Shown piece by piece: positions 21,230 to 32,790 of a stretch of 64,000 nucleotides of DNA (the stretch's first letter is position 1; every line of letters begins with the position of its first letter). Made by a program: the position numbers and the translations under genes. The stretch is from Bactericera cockerelli (Eukaryota; Arthropoda; Insecta; Hemiptera; Triozidae), in assembly GCA_024516035.1 (NCBI GenBank), contig CM044963.1:23988435-24052434 (forward strand), written 5' to 3'. The notes below the pieces were generated by a model. That model was not told the origin of the DNA. It saw nothing but the letters and a program-made list of their open reading frames with translations, and searched no databases.

Positions 21230-22490
21230 GAACAATACTAATAAAAATAAAAGTGTCAATTTCTGATAACATTTGGAGGACATTAATTTTAATTGCCTTT
21301 CATCTTTCATGAGTTTTTAAAACTAATTCGTTGTAAAAACGCCCCCCCCCCCCAGCGAGTATAAATGACACTCAATTACTCAATACAAGTAAATAGTACA
21401 GAAAATTGGAATTTGAGATCAGCTTAGAGCTCTTCGAGGGATTTGAGATGCTTTCACGAAATTCGATTCCCATGAACATTTTGATATCTCTAAGTTAACG
21501 CCAATATTAGTACAAAATAATCTATGATTTCACGGTTCTTTCTCTGCGGGGGTTTTTTTTGGAGGAGGGGGGGGGGGTGGTAGGATCGACTATTATACAT
21601 TTATTCAATATTTTAAACCATGTACCCAAAGACGTAAAAATCCGCCAAAATTGCGCCGCTGGACTTTGGACGAAAGTATTTTATAGAAAATCCTATTATT
21701 TTCCTCTTTAGAGTTTTTATCAAAATTGTGAATCGACGGCAAGAAAATTAAGTACCTACTGCGACATTAAAAAAAAAAAAAACTTAAAGGACGCCGCACC
21801 CCTGAGTGCCTCGGGTGTTCCGGTCCTTTTAGAAAGTTAATTCGGCCCTGTGGATAACTTACAATCTTTGGTGCTACTAACACCACACCGACAGACGGTA
21901 GAAAGTTTTGGGAAAACATTCTCTGATTTATGTGCGACAGAGGAATGACCTTTGAAGGGTTTGCATGCTATGACCTTTGACTTTCAATAAAAATTTATAT
22001 CAGCATAAACAGAAAAGTGAGAACTTGTATTAGATATTTTTACTTCTTTCATATCGTCGCCTAAGAAGCATCTCCGCCTATCTCCACTAATTTCAAAAAT
22101 GAGATTTTGGTATTTTCGGACTCGTGTGAATTGTGCTTTTATCATGGTGAAATAATAACATTGATATTCTAAACAGTGTTGCCTAGCTAGCTAGGGTTTT
22201 GCTATCAGTGCCTATCTGTTTTCATCCTATAATCACCGCCTGTGTCCATCATATAATACAGGAAATCCATGAAGTAACATCAGCTCTCCAGTTTTTCTTG
22301 TTAAAAAGTAAGTAGTAAGTAGAAAAGTAAGATAGTTTTTTTTTAATTTTACACTTTTCAACTGATACTTAGCCGTCTTGCGATTGAATCGAATGTTTTT
22401 TCCTTTATTTGAAGTTTTTTTCTCCCCCATAATTGAGTGTTGGAAAATACTATGCCCATGTGTGGTGATAGGGGGTGATTGTTTTGACAC
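21230..22490. other. No supported feature
   Basis: AT-rich intergenic DNA with short poly-C (21341) and poly-G (21565) runs. No coding or repeat family is recognised. Confidence 0.4.
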
Positions 22491-22494
22491 AATA

Positions 22495-22690
22495 TTGGAG
22501 ATTGGCAGAGTGGCAGAGAATGCCTAAGGCATTAACTTCGCCCTGGGTTACAAAACAATTGTAATTAATATTGATCTTTATTATTATTATTATTATTTCT
22601 GTACATATTTCTAAGTTTTTTTTTTTAAATTATTGTTTTCCTTGTTGATGATTGTTTTGTAAAAATAAATAAAGTGTAAATAAAAAAAAA
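22495..22690 (+). repeat. Repeat E, diverged
   Basis: GCAGAGAATGCCTAAGGCAT corresponds to the E hairpin. It is followed by TTCGCCCTGGGTTAC, TTATTATTATT and an AAATAAATAAAGTG 3' end with poly-A. Confidence 0.55.
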
Positions 22691-22974
22691 AAAATAAAAA
22701 AATTGGCGGTGGTTTTACCATTATTTTAATGTAATAAGCCTATCTCCCGAAAAACCTTGAAAAGAGTTTAACCTATTATGAGATATTATTTTTATGTGTA
22801 AAATGACACCAAAAATGTACAGAAAGAAATTCTCTATCTTTAATTTTTAACTGAATTGGAGAATTTTTACTCTCTCCTGAAAAAAATGGAGATGGGCGGA
22901 GATGCTTCTCAGGCGACGATATATTTTTCCCTTTTAACTGCTAACGTCTCATAGAACAGACGTTTAATTTTCTG

Positions 22975-23070
22975 GAAACCCACCGTCTAGCCTAGCCGTA
23001 TTAACCTCACCTTGTACCTAGTCTGGATTGGACCTGGAATTTTTTTAAGAAAAAAAAAAAAAAAAAAAAA
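22975..23070 (-). mobile_element. 5S-derived SINE remnant
   Basis: GGAAACCCACCGTCTAGCC...ATTAACCTCACC...AGTCTGGATTGG corresponds to the inverted 3' body. It is followed by A runs of unrelated origin. Confidence 0.45.
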
Positions 23071-23656
23071 TATACAAAAATTAAAAAAAAAAAACGATCG
23101 AGCTTCGTTTACATTTAAGTTTAGCGCCTCAGTCATATCGACTCCCAATTTGCCGATTCTCTTTTCTGATGTCCGACACTAATTTTGAATTTGTCGACTT
23201 TTAGTGAATTTTCTACACTGGAATTTTCAATGACCGTCAAGTCATTTCCTTACTCCTTGCATATAGACAGGCTTATCTTGAGTTCTAATTAGGTATCCTA
23301 AGCAAATACACACATACATAATGCCACTATACATTCATGCCATTACTATACACATATACGCCATTATGTACTAGTATAGTATTGTAAATACTGGCGGATT
23401 AGATCTTATTAATATGTCTTGTGTTTCAAGATCAGCAGGAATTGAAACCCATTTATCAGATTCTCGAAACCCAATACCTACCATTACAGCTGTCAGAAGC
23501 GAAACTTAAGGACAGAGGTAGGTCTCTCTCAATACCAGTGGAGGATGTTACAGAAATGAGCAAGATGGGACATTGATTCATTTTCAGAAGATGGGCGTCA
23601 CTAATAATAATAAGAAAACTCTTTAGTGGAAGGTAACCACCAGGCGACGATAGTAG

Positions 23657-23868
23657 CCCCAGCGTCAATGGCTCGTTGAATGCACCGGTTCTCGTAATAT
23701 CACCGAAGTTCAGCAACGTCCAGCGGAGTGAAGACTTCGTGATCCTGGCATTTCGGCCCAACCCAGAATGGGTGAGGTTAATGTGGATAGCGGATTGTTG
23801 AGTTTCCTGCGAATGAAGGGTAACATCACCCACGTCGTGATATGGCCATGCAGTTTGTGTTTATCACA
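23657..23868 (+). mobile_element. 5S-derived SINE, older subfamily
   Basis: AGCGTCAATGGCTCGTTGAA, GCACCGGTTCTCGTAATATC, CACCGAAGTTCAGCAACG, then GAAGACTTCGTGATCCTGGC directly joined to the body, ending GTGATATGGCCATGCAG. The C-box region is absent, as in the 12086 and 32610 copies. Confidence 0.8.
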
Positions 23869-23990
23869 ATCTGTGACCTCACAATTACTCAAATTTGACG
23901 TACTAAATTTTTGCCTTACTTGGGACTCGAACCACGGACAACCAGATTACGAGCCCAATGCCTTATTGAATGAGCTACTAACGTAGTTGG
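23869..23990 (-). mobile_element. tRNA-derived SINE-B, diverged
   Basis: TCACAATTACTCAAATTTGA, the reverse B-box GGGACTCGAACCACGGACA and TGAATGAGCTACTAACG. It abuts the 3' end of the 5S SINE. Confidence 0.6.
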
Positions 23991-24487
23991 CAATAATAAT
24001 AATATTTTTTTTGTTTTATATTTTAATAATAGGTAATATTATATAATAATGGCACGGCCTTTCAAAGAGATTTTTCACTCATAGGGGAATTAGAACTACC
24101 TATATGACTGTATAGTTACAAGAATATACATTTAAAAATATTCCTGTATATCATTGCAGTAAAATATGTTTTATTAAAAACTATCACAGAGGCGCCACTG
24201 CATGGATCAAGATAAATAGAGATCTTTAAATCCGGCATGTTAACTCATTTGTTTCAATGCTGAAATTATTACACGATCTGATAACCAAGATGTTAAATGG
24301 TTGTACCACTGGAACCAACTAAATGGTTTTACCAATAAGGTTGGACCAATGACATAGATGTTTATGTAGGTACACCAGTTGAGAACTGGGACGTAATTGA
24401 CCATAGTTACCTCGTTACCTGTCGGCAGTGTGTCTCACTATCAGTGCTTATGATTACGGAAATAAATAAAAGGAAGGTAGGTATGTA

Positions 24488-24612
24488 AACAATAAAATAT
24501 AATACTCTGTTGATCCTGCAAGAATGAGACTAAAGAGTCTATTTGATAAACGTATACAATAAAATACAATACTCTGTTTATCCTGCAAGAATGAGACTAA
24601 AGAGTCCCTTTT
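24488..24612. repeat. Tandem duplication, ~67-bp unit
   Basis: ACAATAAAATATAATACTCT..GATCCTGCAAGAATGAGACT occurs at 24488 and again from 24555 with few changes. Confidence 0.8.
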
Positions 24613-24714
24613 CTCTCATAGTCTAAACAAAGTCTCATTTATTGGTGACAGCTACAGTTATGATATTTACAAAAAACTTTACAATTATGTACATAATGTA
24701 TAAGTAATCATATC

Positions 24715-24832
24715 GCCTTATGTATACTGTCCGATCAGGACTAATGACTCTAATGGGTCCCATTATTTCAGCAGTAAATCCCATGGGTAGAAGAGATTGT
24801 CAAAGGCAATAACCCCGACCTTCAGTTAACAC
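24715..24832. repeat. Junction of SINE-D tail and repeat E head
   Basis: CTGTCCGATCAGGACTAATG...CATTATTTCAGCAGTAAATCC is the D tail (inverse). It passes straight into GGGTAGAAGAGATTGTCAAA, the E head. This is either an insertion or a composite element. Confidence 0.5.
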
Positions 24833-24944
24833 TCAGGTAGAAATACACACTGCCTGGTACCACCTGCGCCGTATGTATCCCTAGCGATACACACAACACC
24901 CTTCTAGACAGCAGTGTATCTCTTACACTAAACTTGACATTACA

Positions 24945-25122
24945 TTTTTTTTTTTTTAAAGCTTTATTAGGTAGAACAAAAAATATATACAGTAGAACAC
25001 AATGAAATATTATAAAGAAAAACAAAAAGATTAAACAAATATACAAGAAGGAAAAAAAGAGAAAAATGTCCTACCTAAAGGGCGGGGTTATTGCCTGTGG
25101 CAATCTCTTTCACCCAACCCTT
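24945..25122 (-). repeat. Repeat E, inverted full copy
   Basis: AAGCTTTATTAGGTAGAAC (3' end inverted), an A-rich middle, GTCCTACCTAAAGGGCGGGG, TTATTGCCTGTGGCAATCTC and CACCCAACCC. Confidence 0.75.
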
Positions 25123-25171
25123 TAATTACATTCAAATTACATGTTCACATATGCATATGGGACCAATTTCC

Positions 25172-25312
25172 TAAAAAAAGGCTCGCCGTCGATAGTGTTA
25201 AGACATCTGTGATTGGTTGAAATTTCCACTAGAAGACGTCGGGAAAGCGCTCACTTTGGTTAATCTAATCCTGTTTCATAATTCGGCCCTCAAATTGTAA
25301 AATATGATAATC
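25172..25312. mobile_element. MITE-F remnant
   Basis: The right end is intact (AATCTAATCCTGTTTCATAA, TTCGGCCC). The interior TGTGATTGGTTGAAATTTCC, ACTAGAAGACGTCGGG matches 34213-34245. The left end is degraded. Confidence 0.55.
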
Positions 25313-25484
25313 TGAATCTAGAATGCTAAGAGTCCCTACCCTGAAATATGCAAGACTGCCTTGCTTAGGTGACTCACTATTGTCACCTTCGTTTTGGAAA
25401 AAGTACAATGGTTGTAATGTTATCAATAAATCCTTGAATAAGATATACTTAAATACTATGTAAGTTTGTATACAGGGTGTCCAT

Positions 25485-25617
25485 AAAGACGTATATTATT
25501 ATATTATGTCAAAATCCCATGTTAGAGGATGATGTATTTTCCGGCTGGGTTTCGAACCCACGACCTCTGAAAGACCACACCGACGCGACGCCTTGACCAC
25601 TCAGTTACCGGGACAGA
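25485..25617 (-). mobile_element. tRNA-derived SINE-D, truncated
   Basis: CGGCTGGGTTTCGAACCCAC is the reverse B-box and CTCAGTTACCGGGACAG the tRNA 5' end. The tail stops near 25485, next to a lone CAGGGTGTCC transposon-like end at 25474. Confidence 0.7.
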
Positions 25618-25904
25618 GAACATTGAACTTCCGAGCTGTTCAATAGTTATATAGGACCTTTGCTGAAAGGGACATACTGTATACTTTCATGTTGAATAAT
25701 TACAACTTTTAATGTAGAATAATCTATATCTATAAAAGAAAGCTGTCTGTATGTATGTATGTGTGTATGTGTGTGTGTATGTATGTTCTTTATACAAATC
25801 CACACCGTTTGACCGAGAAACCTGAAATTTTGCACATAGGTCCGCTTGGATCAGGAAATTCTTCTAGGCTAGATTATATCTCCCTGAGGTTAAGCTACAA
25901 TGAG

Positions 25905-26335
25905 TAAGGATAAAAATGGATGGGTGACGCAAAAAAAATGCACGTTTTTTGACATAAATGACATTTTTTCTCGAAATTTGTCGCGACGACCTATCAACTC
26001 AAAGCGAAAAAGTTTTAGGCAAGGGTTTGAGCTTTCAATTGACATATTGATCGCGAATTTCTGATGAGCCGTTCTTGAGCTACGCCGGGTAAGGTAAAAA
26101 AATGGATGGGTGACATGTAAAATATTCACGTTTTTTGACCTAAATGACATTTTTTCTCGAAATTTGAAGTGACGACCTATCAACTCAGAGCGAGAAAGTT
26201 TTAGGCAAGGTTTAGGCTTTCATTTGACATATTGATCGCGAAATTCTGAAGAGCCATTCTTGAGCTACGCCGGGAAGGCCAGAAAATAGATGGGCGACAA
26301 AAAATATTCAGGGTTTTTTTCAAACCTAAATGACA
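25905..26335. repeat. ~185-bp direct repeats within the Helitron
   Basis: AATGGATGGGTGACG recurs at 25915, 26101 and (AATAGATGGGCGACA) 26285, each followed by ACGTTTTTTGAC, AAATGACATTTTTTCTCGAA and GACGACCTATCAACTC. The third copy is cut off by the GT satellite right after AATGACATTTT. Confidence 0.9.
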
Positions 26336-26589
26336 TTTTGTGTGTGTGTGTGTGTGGTGGTGTGTGTGTGTGTCGTGTGTGTGTGTGGTGTGTGTGTGGT
26401 GTGTGTGTGTGTGTGTGTGTGTGGTGTGGTGTGTGTGTGTGTGTGGGGTGTGTGTGTGGGGTGTGTGTGGTGTGTGTGTGTGTGTGTGTGGGGTGTGGTG
26501 TGTGTGGTGTGTGTGGTGTGTGTGTGTTGGTGTGTGTGTGTGTGTGTGGTGTGTGTGTGTGTGTGTGTGTTTGTGTGTGGTGTGTGTGT

Positions 26590-26624
<35 letters not shown>

Positions 26625-26768
26625 TGTGGTGTGTGTGTGTGGTGTGTGTGGTGTGTGTGGTGTGTGTGGTGTGTGTGTGTGTGTGTGGTATGTGTGTGTT
26701 GTAAATGTGGTGTGTGTGTAAATGTGTGTGTTGTTGTGGTGTGTGTGTGTGTGTGGGTGGGTTGTGTG
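26336..26768. repeat. (GT)n satellite with periodic GG interruptions
   Basis: More than 400 bp of GT dinucleotides broken by GTGG units at irregular spacing. All Cys/Val or His/Thr open frames on either strand come from it. Confidence 0.97.
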
Positions 26769-27003
26769 GTTGTTGTTTGATGGGCTGGCAAAGCGGCGGG
26801 TGTAACCCGCTAGTTATAGTATAAAAAAAGCTATCAATAGAGAAAGGCCAGAATGTCATTGAAGAGTAAATTCTATTCTTCATTATTCAAAATTCTCTTC
26901 CGCGACCTTTATATATACGAACCTATTTAAGTACCTACTTGTTCTTTGGGTGACAGAGTATTGTGTAGTCCGCATACTTATAATCCAATATATAAAAATT
27001 TTG

Positions 27004-27028
27004 GTTCATGAAATATTATTTCATGAAC
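27004..27028. repeat. Short perfect palindrome
   Basis: GTTCATGAAAT and ATTTCATGAAC flank a 3-nt ATT centre, giving an 11-bp stem. Function unknown. Confidence 0.8.
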
Positions 27029-27114
27029 AGTACAAAAAGTGAGTATTTCAACATGAATTCAATACATTATAATTTATTGTTACACGAAAATTTTCATGCA
27101 CCAAAAAGAAGGAA

Positions 27115-27325
27115 TAATAATAATAATGTGGCCTTTTTTATACTGCCCGATTAGGACAGTTAAAGTCCCATTATTTCAGCAGTAAGCCCAAGACATATTA
27201 TTATGTTGTAAAAATCCCAAATGGAGGATAACTTGTCATGTCTCGGCTGGGTTTCGAACCCACGACCTCTGGAACTTCTGTGGATTCACAGAGTGCCGCC
27301 TTTACCACTGAGCTACTGGGACAGA
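27115..27325 (-). mobile_element. tRNA-derived SINE-D, near full length
   Basis: The minus strand starts TGTCCCAGTAGCTCAGTGG (A-box) with the B-box GGTTCGAAACCCAG and runs through GACATGACAAGTTATCCTCC, AATAATATGTCTTGGGCTTA and CTGCTGAAATAATGGG to the AATCGGGCAGTATAAAA tail. It closely resembles 41092-41303 and 50706-50932. Confidence 0.85.
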
Positions 27326-27364
27326 CTGGCACAGACAGGTAATTTAACATAGAATAGAAAGGTG

Positions 27365-27450
27365 GAAGCACGATTAGTTCAGTGGTAAGATCCTCGCTTA
27401 CCATGCGGAATGCGGAAGTTCCCGGGTTCAAATCCTGGCAGAAATTTAAA
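27365..27450 (+). repeat. tRNA-like SINE head
   Basis: GCACGATTAGTTCAGTGG (A-box), CTTACCATGCGGAATGCGG and GGGTTCAAATCCTGGC (B-box). A duplicated GCGGAAT spoils the anticodon arm, so a functional tRNA is unlikely. Confidence 0.55.
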
Positions 27451-27454
27451 GTAG

Positions 27455-28310
27455 GTAGTCATTTTTTACTAGTGATTTTTTTTGTTGTTTCAATTTTGAT
27501 AAAAACGGTACAATGGTTTTCTACTATGGTTGACGAAGTCGTAGAAAACCATTTATTATTTCTGTATTCTTTAGGTTGGATATAATAACTATGTAGATAG
27601 GTATTTATGAAGGTATCTTATCTCTATACCTGCATGAAATTGAATATAGTATGCAAAATACATACTGATTATAATAATACAATAAAAACATATCTACCAT
27701 ATAAGAAATAGATATAATATATGTACTATATTTAAGAAATTAGGATCAACAGGATGACCTTGACACAGAGTATGGTGAAGGTTACTGGGTAGATCATGTA
27801 GGATCATTATTCTGAATTTAATGGTGAATTAAATTATGATGGCAGATTTTAATACCGGGTGATGATTCTAGACCACCAGTATACACATACACTACACACT
27901 CGACACGGAAGGAGCTTAGAAAAATGGTTCTGGGTTTCCAAAGGGTTCACCCATATCAATCCCTCCACCACCAAACCACCATGACATCACACATGGACTG
28001 GGAAAGTAAAGTACCACCAGTATGATTCTGGACAACCGTTGAGATGACTTCAACCTTTGCTGATGTCCAAATCCAAAGTCGATAAATATTGATTCATCAA
28101 ATAAAAAATATTTCGCACTGAAATCATCTGGTATCAACAACTAAGGAATTATTCTATGAGTTCTGAGGAATTATTCTATGAGTTTGTGCACACAAAAAAT
28201 ATTTTTGGATTTTTACTTTTGAACTTGAAAGCCTATTTTTTTCTTGACTGGGACACCCGGTAACACCAAGTCGGATATGATCCAACTTACCTTCTTAGAT
28301 CCGTCTTGTA
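27455..28310. other. No supported feature
   Basis: AT-rich intergenic DNA. A 24-bp phrase (GGAATTATTCTATGAGTT) is tandemly doubled at 28144-28185. No gene is seen. Confidence 0.4.
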
Positions 28311-28311
28311 A

Positions 28312-28356
28312 ACTCTCTCTCTCTCTCTCTTCATCTCTCTCTCTATCTCTCTCTCC

Positions 28357-28421
<65 letters not shown>

Positions 28422-28430
28422 ACATACACA
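28312..28430. repeat. (CT)n(CA)n compound microsatellite
   Basis: CT repeats with GTCT interruptions pass into CA repeats. The same compound structure occurs at 37488-37553 and, as GT/GA, at 40239-40298. Confidence 0.92.
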
Positions 28431-29160
28431 ATACAACAAGACACATACACATACAAAAACTTCTTTTCAGAAAGTTGCCTAAACGGCCTCACGAGAGAAT
28501 TATTAAGTATATTATATGTATATGTATAAGTACCTACATATATAATATTATGTATAAGTATATATTATATGTATATTGTATACCCTCCACCTATTGCAAG
28601 CAGGTTGGTATGCAATGCCTACTTAAATATAAACATACGAACGTTTTGGATAAGTCCGCACTTTTGTTGATACAGAATTTGTTTACCATTTTTGTGATTT
28701 TTGCCCTATTAGGTATAAAGTGAATGATAAAAAAGGGAGTGATGAATAAGGGAGGCCCTAAATTTAATTTTCCTAACCCTACTCTACAATACTCTACACT
28801 CGAGGCATTGTCGTTCATCGCGGAATACGCCGTAGTGAACGCCGCATAGAAAGTATGAGTAATTTGGTAAATAGACGACAAAACTAGAAGTTGCATAACT
28901 GATATTACGTAACGACAATCAGGTCCCAGAGTATATGCCCTGAGAGCATGTATTTCTATGTTGTTGTTTGATAATTTTTCAATGAACTCGTGCTGTTGTT
29001 ACATAAGTTTTGAAACAAACGATTTTCAGGTAGTTTCCTGTTTTTCCAAGATTAACAACACGAGTGTGCTATACTCAGAGATACGCTAAACAACAGTTAG
29101 TCTGTAGATATTGGGTAGATCTATTAGGTACTTAGTATTATTGTTTATCATTCTTTCACT
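28431..29160. other. No supported feature
   Basis: AT-rich DNA with TATA/GTAT runs at 28505-28590. The 101-codon minus-strand frame (28591-28896) shows no recognisable domain. Confidence 0.4.
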
Positions 29161-29164
29161 TTTC

Positions 29165-29391
29165 CTTTTTCCCAAACCTATTTAGGGTCGGCATTGCTCA
29201 ACCCTCATGGTTGAGGTTGTTTGGTTGTGGCATATTTTTATGGCTGGATGCCCTTCCTAACACCAAAGATTTTTTTATATTTAAAGTCCTGATCAGGACT
29301 GGGGTTTTACCCTCCATCCGCTGGGAATCTTACCAACAACCCACATTAACCTCACCCAGCCTGGGTAGGGCCGAAAATGCCAGCCTCACGT
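29165..29391 (-). repeat. 5S SINE 3' body next to an unrecognised repeat
   Basis: 29300-29391 (GGGGTTTTACCCTCCATCCG, CACATTAACCTCACCCAGCC, GGGCCGAAAATGCCAGCC) is the inverted 3' body of the 5S SINE. The preceding GGTCGGCATTGCTC...GGCTGGATGCCCTTCCTAAC is a widespread invertebrate repeat phrase that I cannot classify. Confidence 0.55.
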
Positions 29392-29893
29392 GTACGGAGG
29401 GAACAGAATTTTCTGTGTTAAAAGTCTGCTCTGACCGGAAATCGAAAGCAGAATCTCTGGACTACGGGCTTATCATTCATCATTACGAGCTTATAATTGT
29501 ACAACAGATAAAATGCTGTTTTAGATTTGAGATTTTCCAATATTTATCTTCAAAGCCTTTACTTTCATCCATATGTAGTCGGCCACAACGAGGACCCTGG
29601 GGCTTACACTTACAGCCTACACCTAAGATATATGTAGATGATATTCTACACTCCATTGAGGCCGCTTACATTATTTAATAACAGGGTTAGACAAAGCGTG
29701 GTATTGGTCAAGGGCTCCGTTCGTGAACTAAGTCAGTCATTAGGTCAATCAGTCAGTCAGTTTCCTATACCTAGTCTGGACCGATCTTATCAGATAAGAT
29801 GGTTTCACAAGTATCATCACTATAGCAATAACATGACGGTCAATAGATTTTATTTGTATAATTATATTTATGTAGGTATATGTATTATATATA

Positions 29894-30334
29894 CAGGGTG
29901 GTCCAGAAAGTTTGCACCAAAATGATAGGGGTAATAAAAGAGACCATTTCCAACAAAAATATTCCCGGACATTTTCCTTTATTTTTTTGTCGTTTTCAAA
30001 ATGGCGGCCAAAACGTGTTTTTCAAATATTCCGACTTTGGTTTGGCTTTTGATTTTTTTAATTTTTTCTGTACCACCTAGAAAAAAACGGATTGCATTTT
30101 TGAATTGAGAATAAAATTTTAATTAAAATAAGTTAAATTAACTCGTTCAATGTTTTAATGATCATGCTCATTTAGGCTGTCAAGGTTCTGAACGCACATA
30201 ATTGAAAAACACACATTTTGGCCGCCATTTTGAAAACGACAAAAAATAAAGGAAAATGTCCGGGAATATTTTTGTTGGAAATGGTCTCTTTTATTACCCC
30301 TATCATTTTGGTGCAAACTTTCTGGACCACCCTG
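29894..30334. mobile_element. 441-bp TA-flanked MITE
   Basis: The ends are CAGGGTGGTCCAGAAAG and its inverse, each bordered by TA (29892-29893, 30335-30336). The inverted repeats are ~145 bp and read nearly identical (for example ACATTTTCCTTTATTTTTTT against its complement at 30235-30255). The interior is non-coding. The tip resembles the 3.1-kb element at 2659 (CAGGGTGG). Confidence 0.9.
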
Positions 30335-30950
30335 TATAGCAATAACATTAAATTTATGTTTCCTAATATATTACCTATCTCCCTAGCTCCGGGCATATTC
30401 TGAGATCATCGCGAGAACTTGTGATAGGGGAACGAAGGCCTAATGATGGGGGAACAAGGCTAATGGGGATTATAATGTCTTGACTGGAACCGCACCTCGA
30501 ATTTAATTTAGAGCTTGAAGAAAATCTAGCAAAACTAATCAGAAGTCTAAATTAGGGGATAAATCTGATTGAAATAAAATTGAATAAACTAAAAAGTCCA
30601 TAAAAATGTGTTGAAAATGTTATTTAAAATATGTATATTTCCTTAATATTAATCTAAAAAAAAAGAAAAAATTAATATCAATAAACTTATAAAATTCGTA
30701 CTTTTATTTGTACTTTTGAAAGGCAGAAAGTTTATGAGGCACCCTAGCTCATCACGCCTAATTAAAATTTGAAGTGCTTCCCAAGCAAAAAAAAAAAAAA
30801 AACACAAACGACATTACAGCACCAACCTTCAGGTGCTGTATCAAGGTGTCAAAGCATAATATGCTGGATTCGAAACAGCATGTCCAATTTTTTTTTTAAA
30901 GGGAAACCATATGAAATTATGAATGTCATAATTTTAACGGCGGCAGGAAA

Positions 30951-31023
30951 GGAAATCCTCATGGATAAATGAAAGTTTCTGTGACAGATGTACAGAATCT
31001 TTCATTTATCCATGAGGATTTCC
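30951..31023. repeat. Perfect 25-bp-stem hairpin
   Basis: The arm 30951-30975 (GGAAATCCTCATGG...) is exactly complementary to 30999-31023, with a 23-nt loop. AT/GC content is mixed, so chance is unlikely. No terminator-like role is expected here; it is a recent inverted duplication or a structured RNA. Confidence 0.9.
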
Positions 31024-31024
31024 A

Positions 31025-31570
31025 GATGTACAGATGTAATATGAATGACACGTGGAAACAACCGAAACACATGGAAACAACCAAAACCACGTGAACATGT
31101 TTTTAGTCCAAAAAATCTCACTTTTACATAGGGTACCCAATCTCCCCGCGTTCCCCTATTACAAATCCTTCAAGGAAAAACAACCAACCAGAAATCCTTG
31201 GCTAGAAGTAATATTATTTTAATTATTTTATTTTTTATGACTAAAGTTGCTCAGTTCATCTTTGACATTAGTTCGCTTCACATTAGGATCTGCGGAAAAT
31301 TGCTGATTTTCATAGGTGAGTAATAAACATTGTTGATTTTTTTTTTTTTTTTCAAGTAGAGATTTTCTTTTATTTTACCAAAAGGTTTGTAGATAAGTTA
31401 TTCATAAAATAAAGTTACAAAATACACAAAAAATGTACTTAAAAAAGAAAAACCCATGTACTTTTTTTAACCCTAGACTCTAACCATTGTACGGTTAAAA
31501 TTTGCTGAAATTAAAATTGACTTATTGCAGATATTGTAGTCCTGATGTTGACCAGAAACGTCCTTGGTAA
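31025..31570. other. No supported feature
   Basis: AT-rich intergenic sequence with a poly-T run at 31338-31352. No coding or repeat family is recognised. Confidence 0.4.
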
Positions 31571-31574
31571 TTTT

Positions 31575-31912
31575 AGATTTTATTAAGTTTTATTTACAAA
31601 TAACATAGAATATATACATACATAGAAATTAAAATTAACAAACAAAACTTGATCAAGGGCGGTGCTAATGCCAACGGCATTCTCTTCCGATCACGGAATG
31701 GTCACGGCACAGCTGACTAAGGGTTGGGTGGAAGAGATTGCCATAGGCAATAACCCCGCCCTTTAGTTAGGACTTATATGTTTTTTATATATTTTCAATT
31801 CTTTTTCATTTTCATTGTATATATTGTTTCCATTTTTTTCATTGTTAAATTAATTATTTCTATGTACATAATGTCCATTTATACCTAATAAAGAATTGTA
31901 TAATAATAATAA
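31575..31912. repeat. Two inverted E repeats side by side
   Basis: 31575-31705 is inverted (GGGCGGTGCTAATGCCAACG, GCATTCTCTTCCG). 31722-31912 is direct (GGGTTGGGTGGAAGAGATTG ... CCTAATAAAGAATTG). A head-to-head arrangement. Confidence 0.65.
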
Positions 31913-32179
31913 AATTCATTTTTACTTGAAACTTTAACATACATGCTCGTATTGCTCGTACTTCACCGTGCCATCAAGGATGCAGTTTTTGGTTCTGTAT
32001 AAATTATTTTACATAATCATAACATGTTTTATGAAGTATGATTATGTATGATTGTATACCTATGTATTATTATTATTATTATTAAACAATAATATGTAAT
32101 ATGTTTTCTTATGTAATATGTTTCCTTCAATTTATAAACGACTTAAACGCGTAATAATCTACAAGTCCTATACATTATA

Positions 32180-32432
32180 CAGTGTGATCGAAACCACCCA
32201 GCCACTATCTTTTTCTCGAGAACGGCTTGAGTAAAATATGCATTCCATTTAAAATTCGGGTGAAAGGGACATGTGCCCCATTGAAAACGCCCTTAGAGGG
32301 GGTGGGCGGAGGTTCAAAATATTTTCCCATAAAACCGCAGACATTATATTGGGGACTATTTTTTGTTTCAAGATCCTAACTCAAACCGTTCTCGATAAAA
32401 AGATAGTGGCTGGGTGGGTTTTGAACACCCTG
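32180..32432. mobile_element. 253-bp TA-flanked MITE
   Basis: CAGTGTGATCGAAACC at 32180 and the inverse of CAGGGTGTTCAAAACC ending at 32432 share ~45 bp including CCAGCCACTATCTTTTT and CGAGAACGG. TA borders both ends. The left tip carries substitutions. Confidence 0.85.
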
Positions 32433-32609
32433 TATACTGTCGTCCATCCAAGATATATCCAAGACCTCCGAAGGCTCAATTTAATATATATGTTGCTAGT
32501 TCAGGCTAAAACCTTATTAATAAAATTTTAAAGTTTATTATAATTTAAAATTTTCTAAAATATTATTTGATCTAAAAATGTGTAATAATAAGAGATACCT
32601 ACCTGAGCA

Positions 32610-32790
32610 CCCATGGCGATGGCGCGTTCCATGCCCCGGTTCTCGTAGGATCACCGAAGTTAAGCAACATCCAGCGAGGTGAAAACTTCGTTATGCTGGC
32701 ATTCCGACCCATCCCAGACTGGGTGAGGTTAATGTGGGTGGCAGGTATGTGAGTTTCCTGCGAATGGAGGGTAACACCCCCCTCGTGTAG
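32610..32790 (+). mobile_element. 5S-derived SINE, older subfamily
   Basis: ATGGCGATGGCGCGTTCCAT, GCCCCGGTTCTCGTAGGATC and ACCGAAGTTAAGCAACATCC, with GAAAACTTCGTTATGCTGGC joined directly to the body. The C-box segment is missing. It ends GGAGGGTAACACCCCC. Confidence 0.85.

Larger units (their letters stand above)
25723..26813 (+). mobile_element. Non-autonomous Helitron carrying a GT satellite
   Basis: Begins A|TCTATATCTATAAAAGAA at 25723 and ends with the hairpin GCGGG-TGTAA-CCCGC and CTAG|T at 26810-26814. A 5' TC and a 3' hairpin plus CTAG inserted between A and T is the Helitron signature, although here the stem abuts CTAG rather than sitting ~10 nt away. Inside are a GTAT-rich stretch, two and a half ~185-bp direct repeats (25905-26090, 26091-26275, 26276-26335) and a long GT satellite. 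No Rep/helicase is present. Confidence 0.65.

Noticed and set aside
26290..26883. Six long open frames (up to 196 codons) of Cys/Val or His/Thr repeats
   Set aside because: They are translations of the GT satellite on both strands in several frames.
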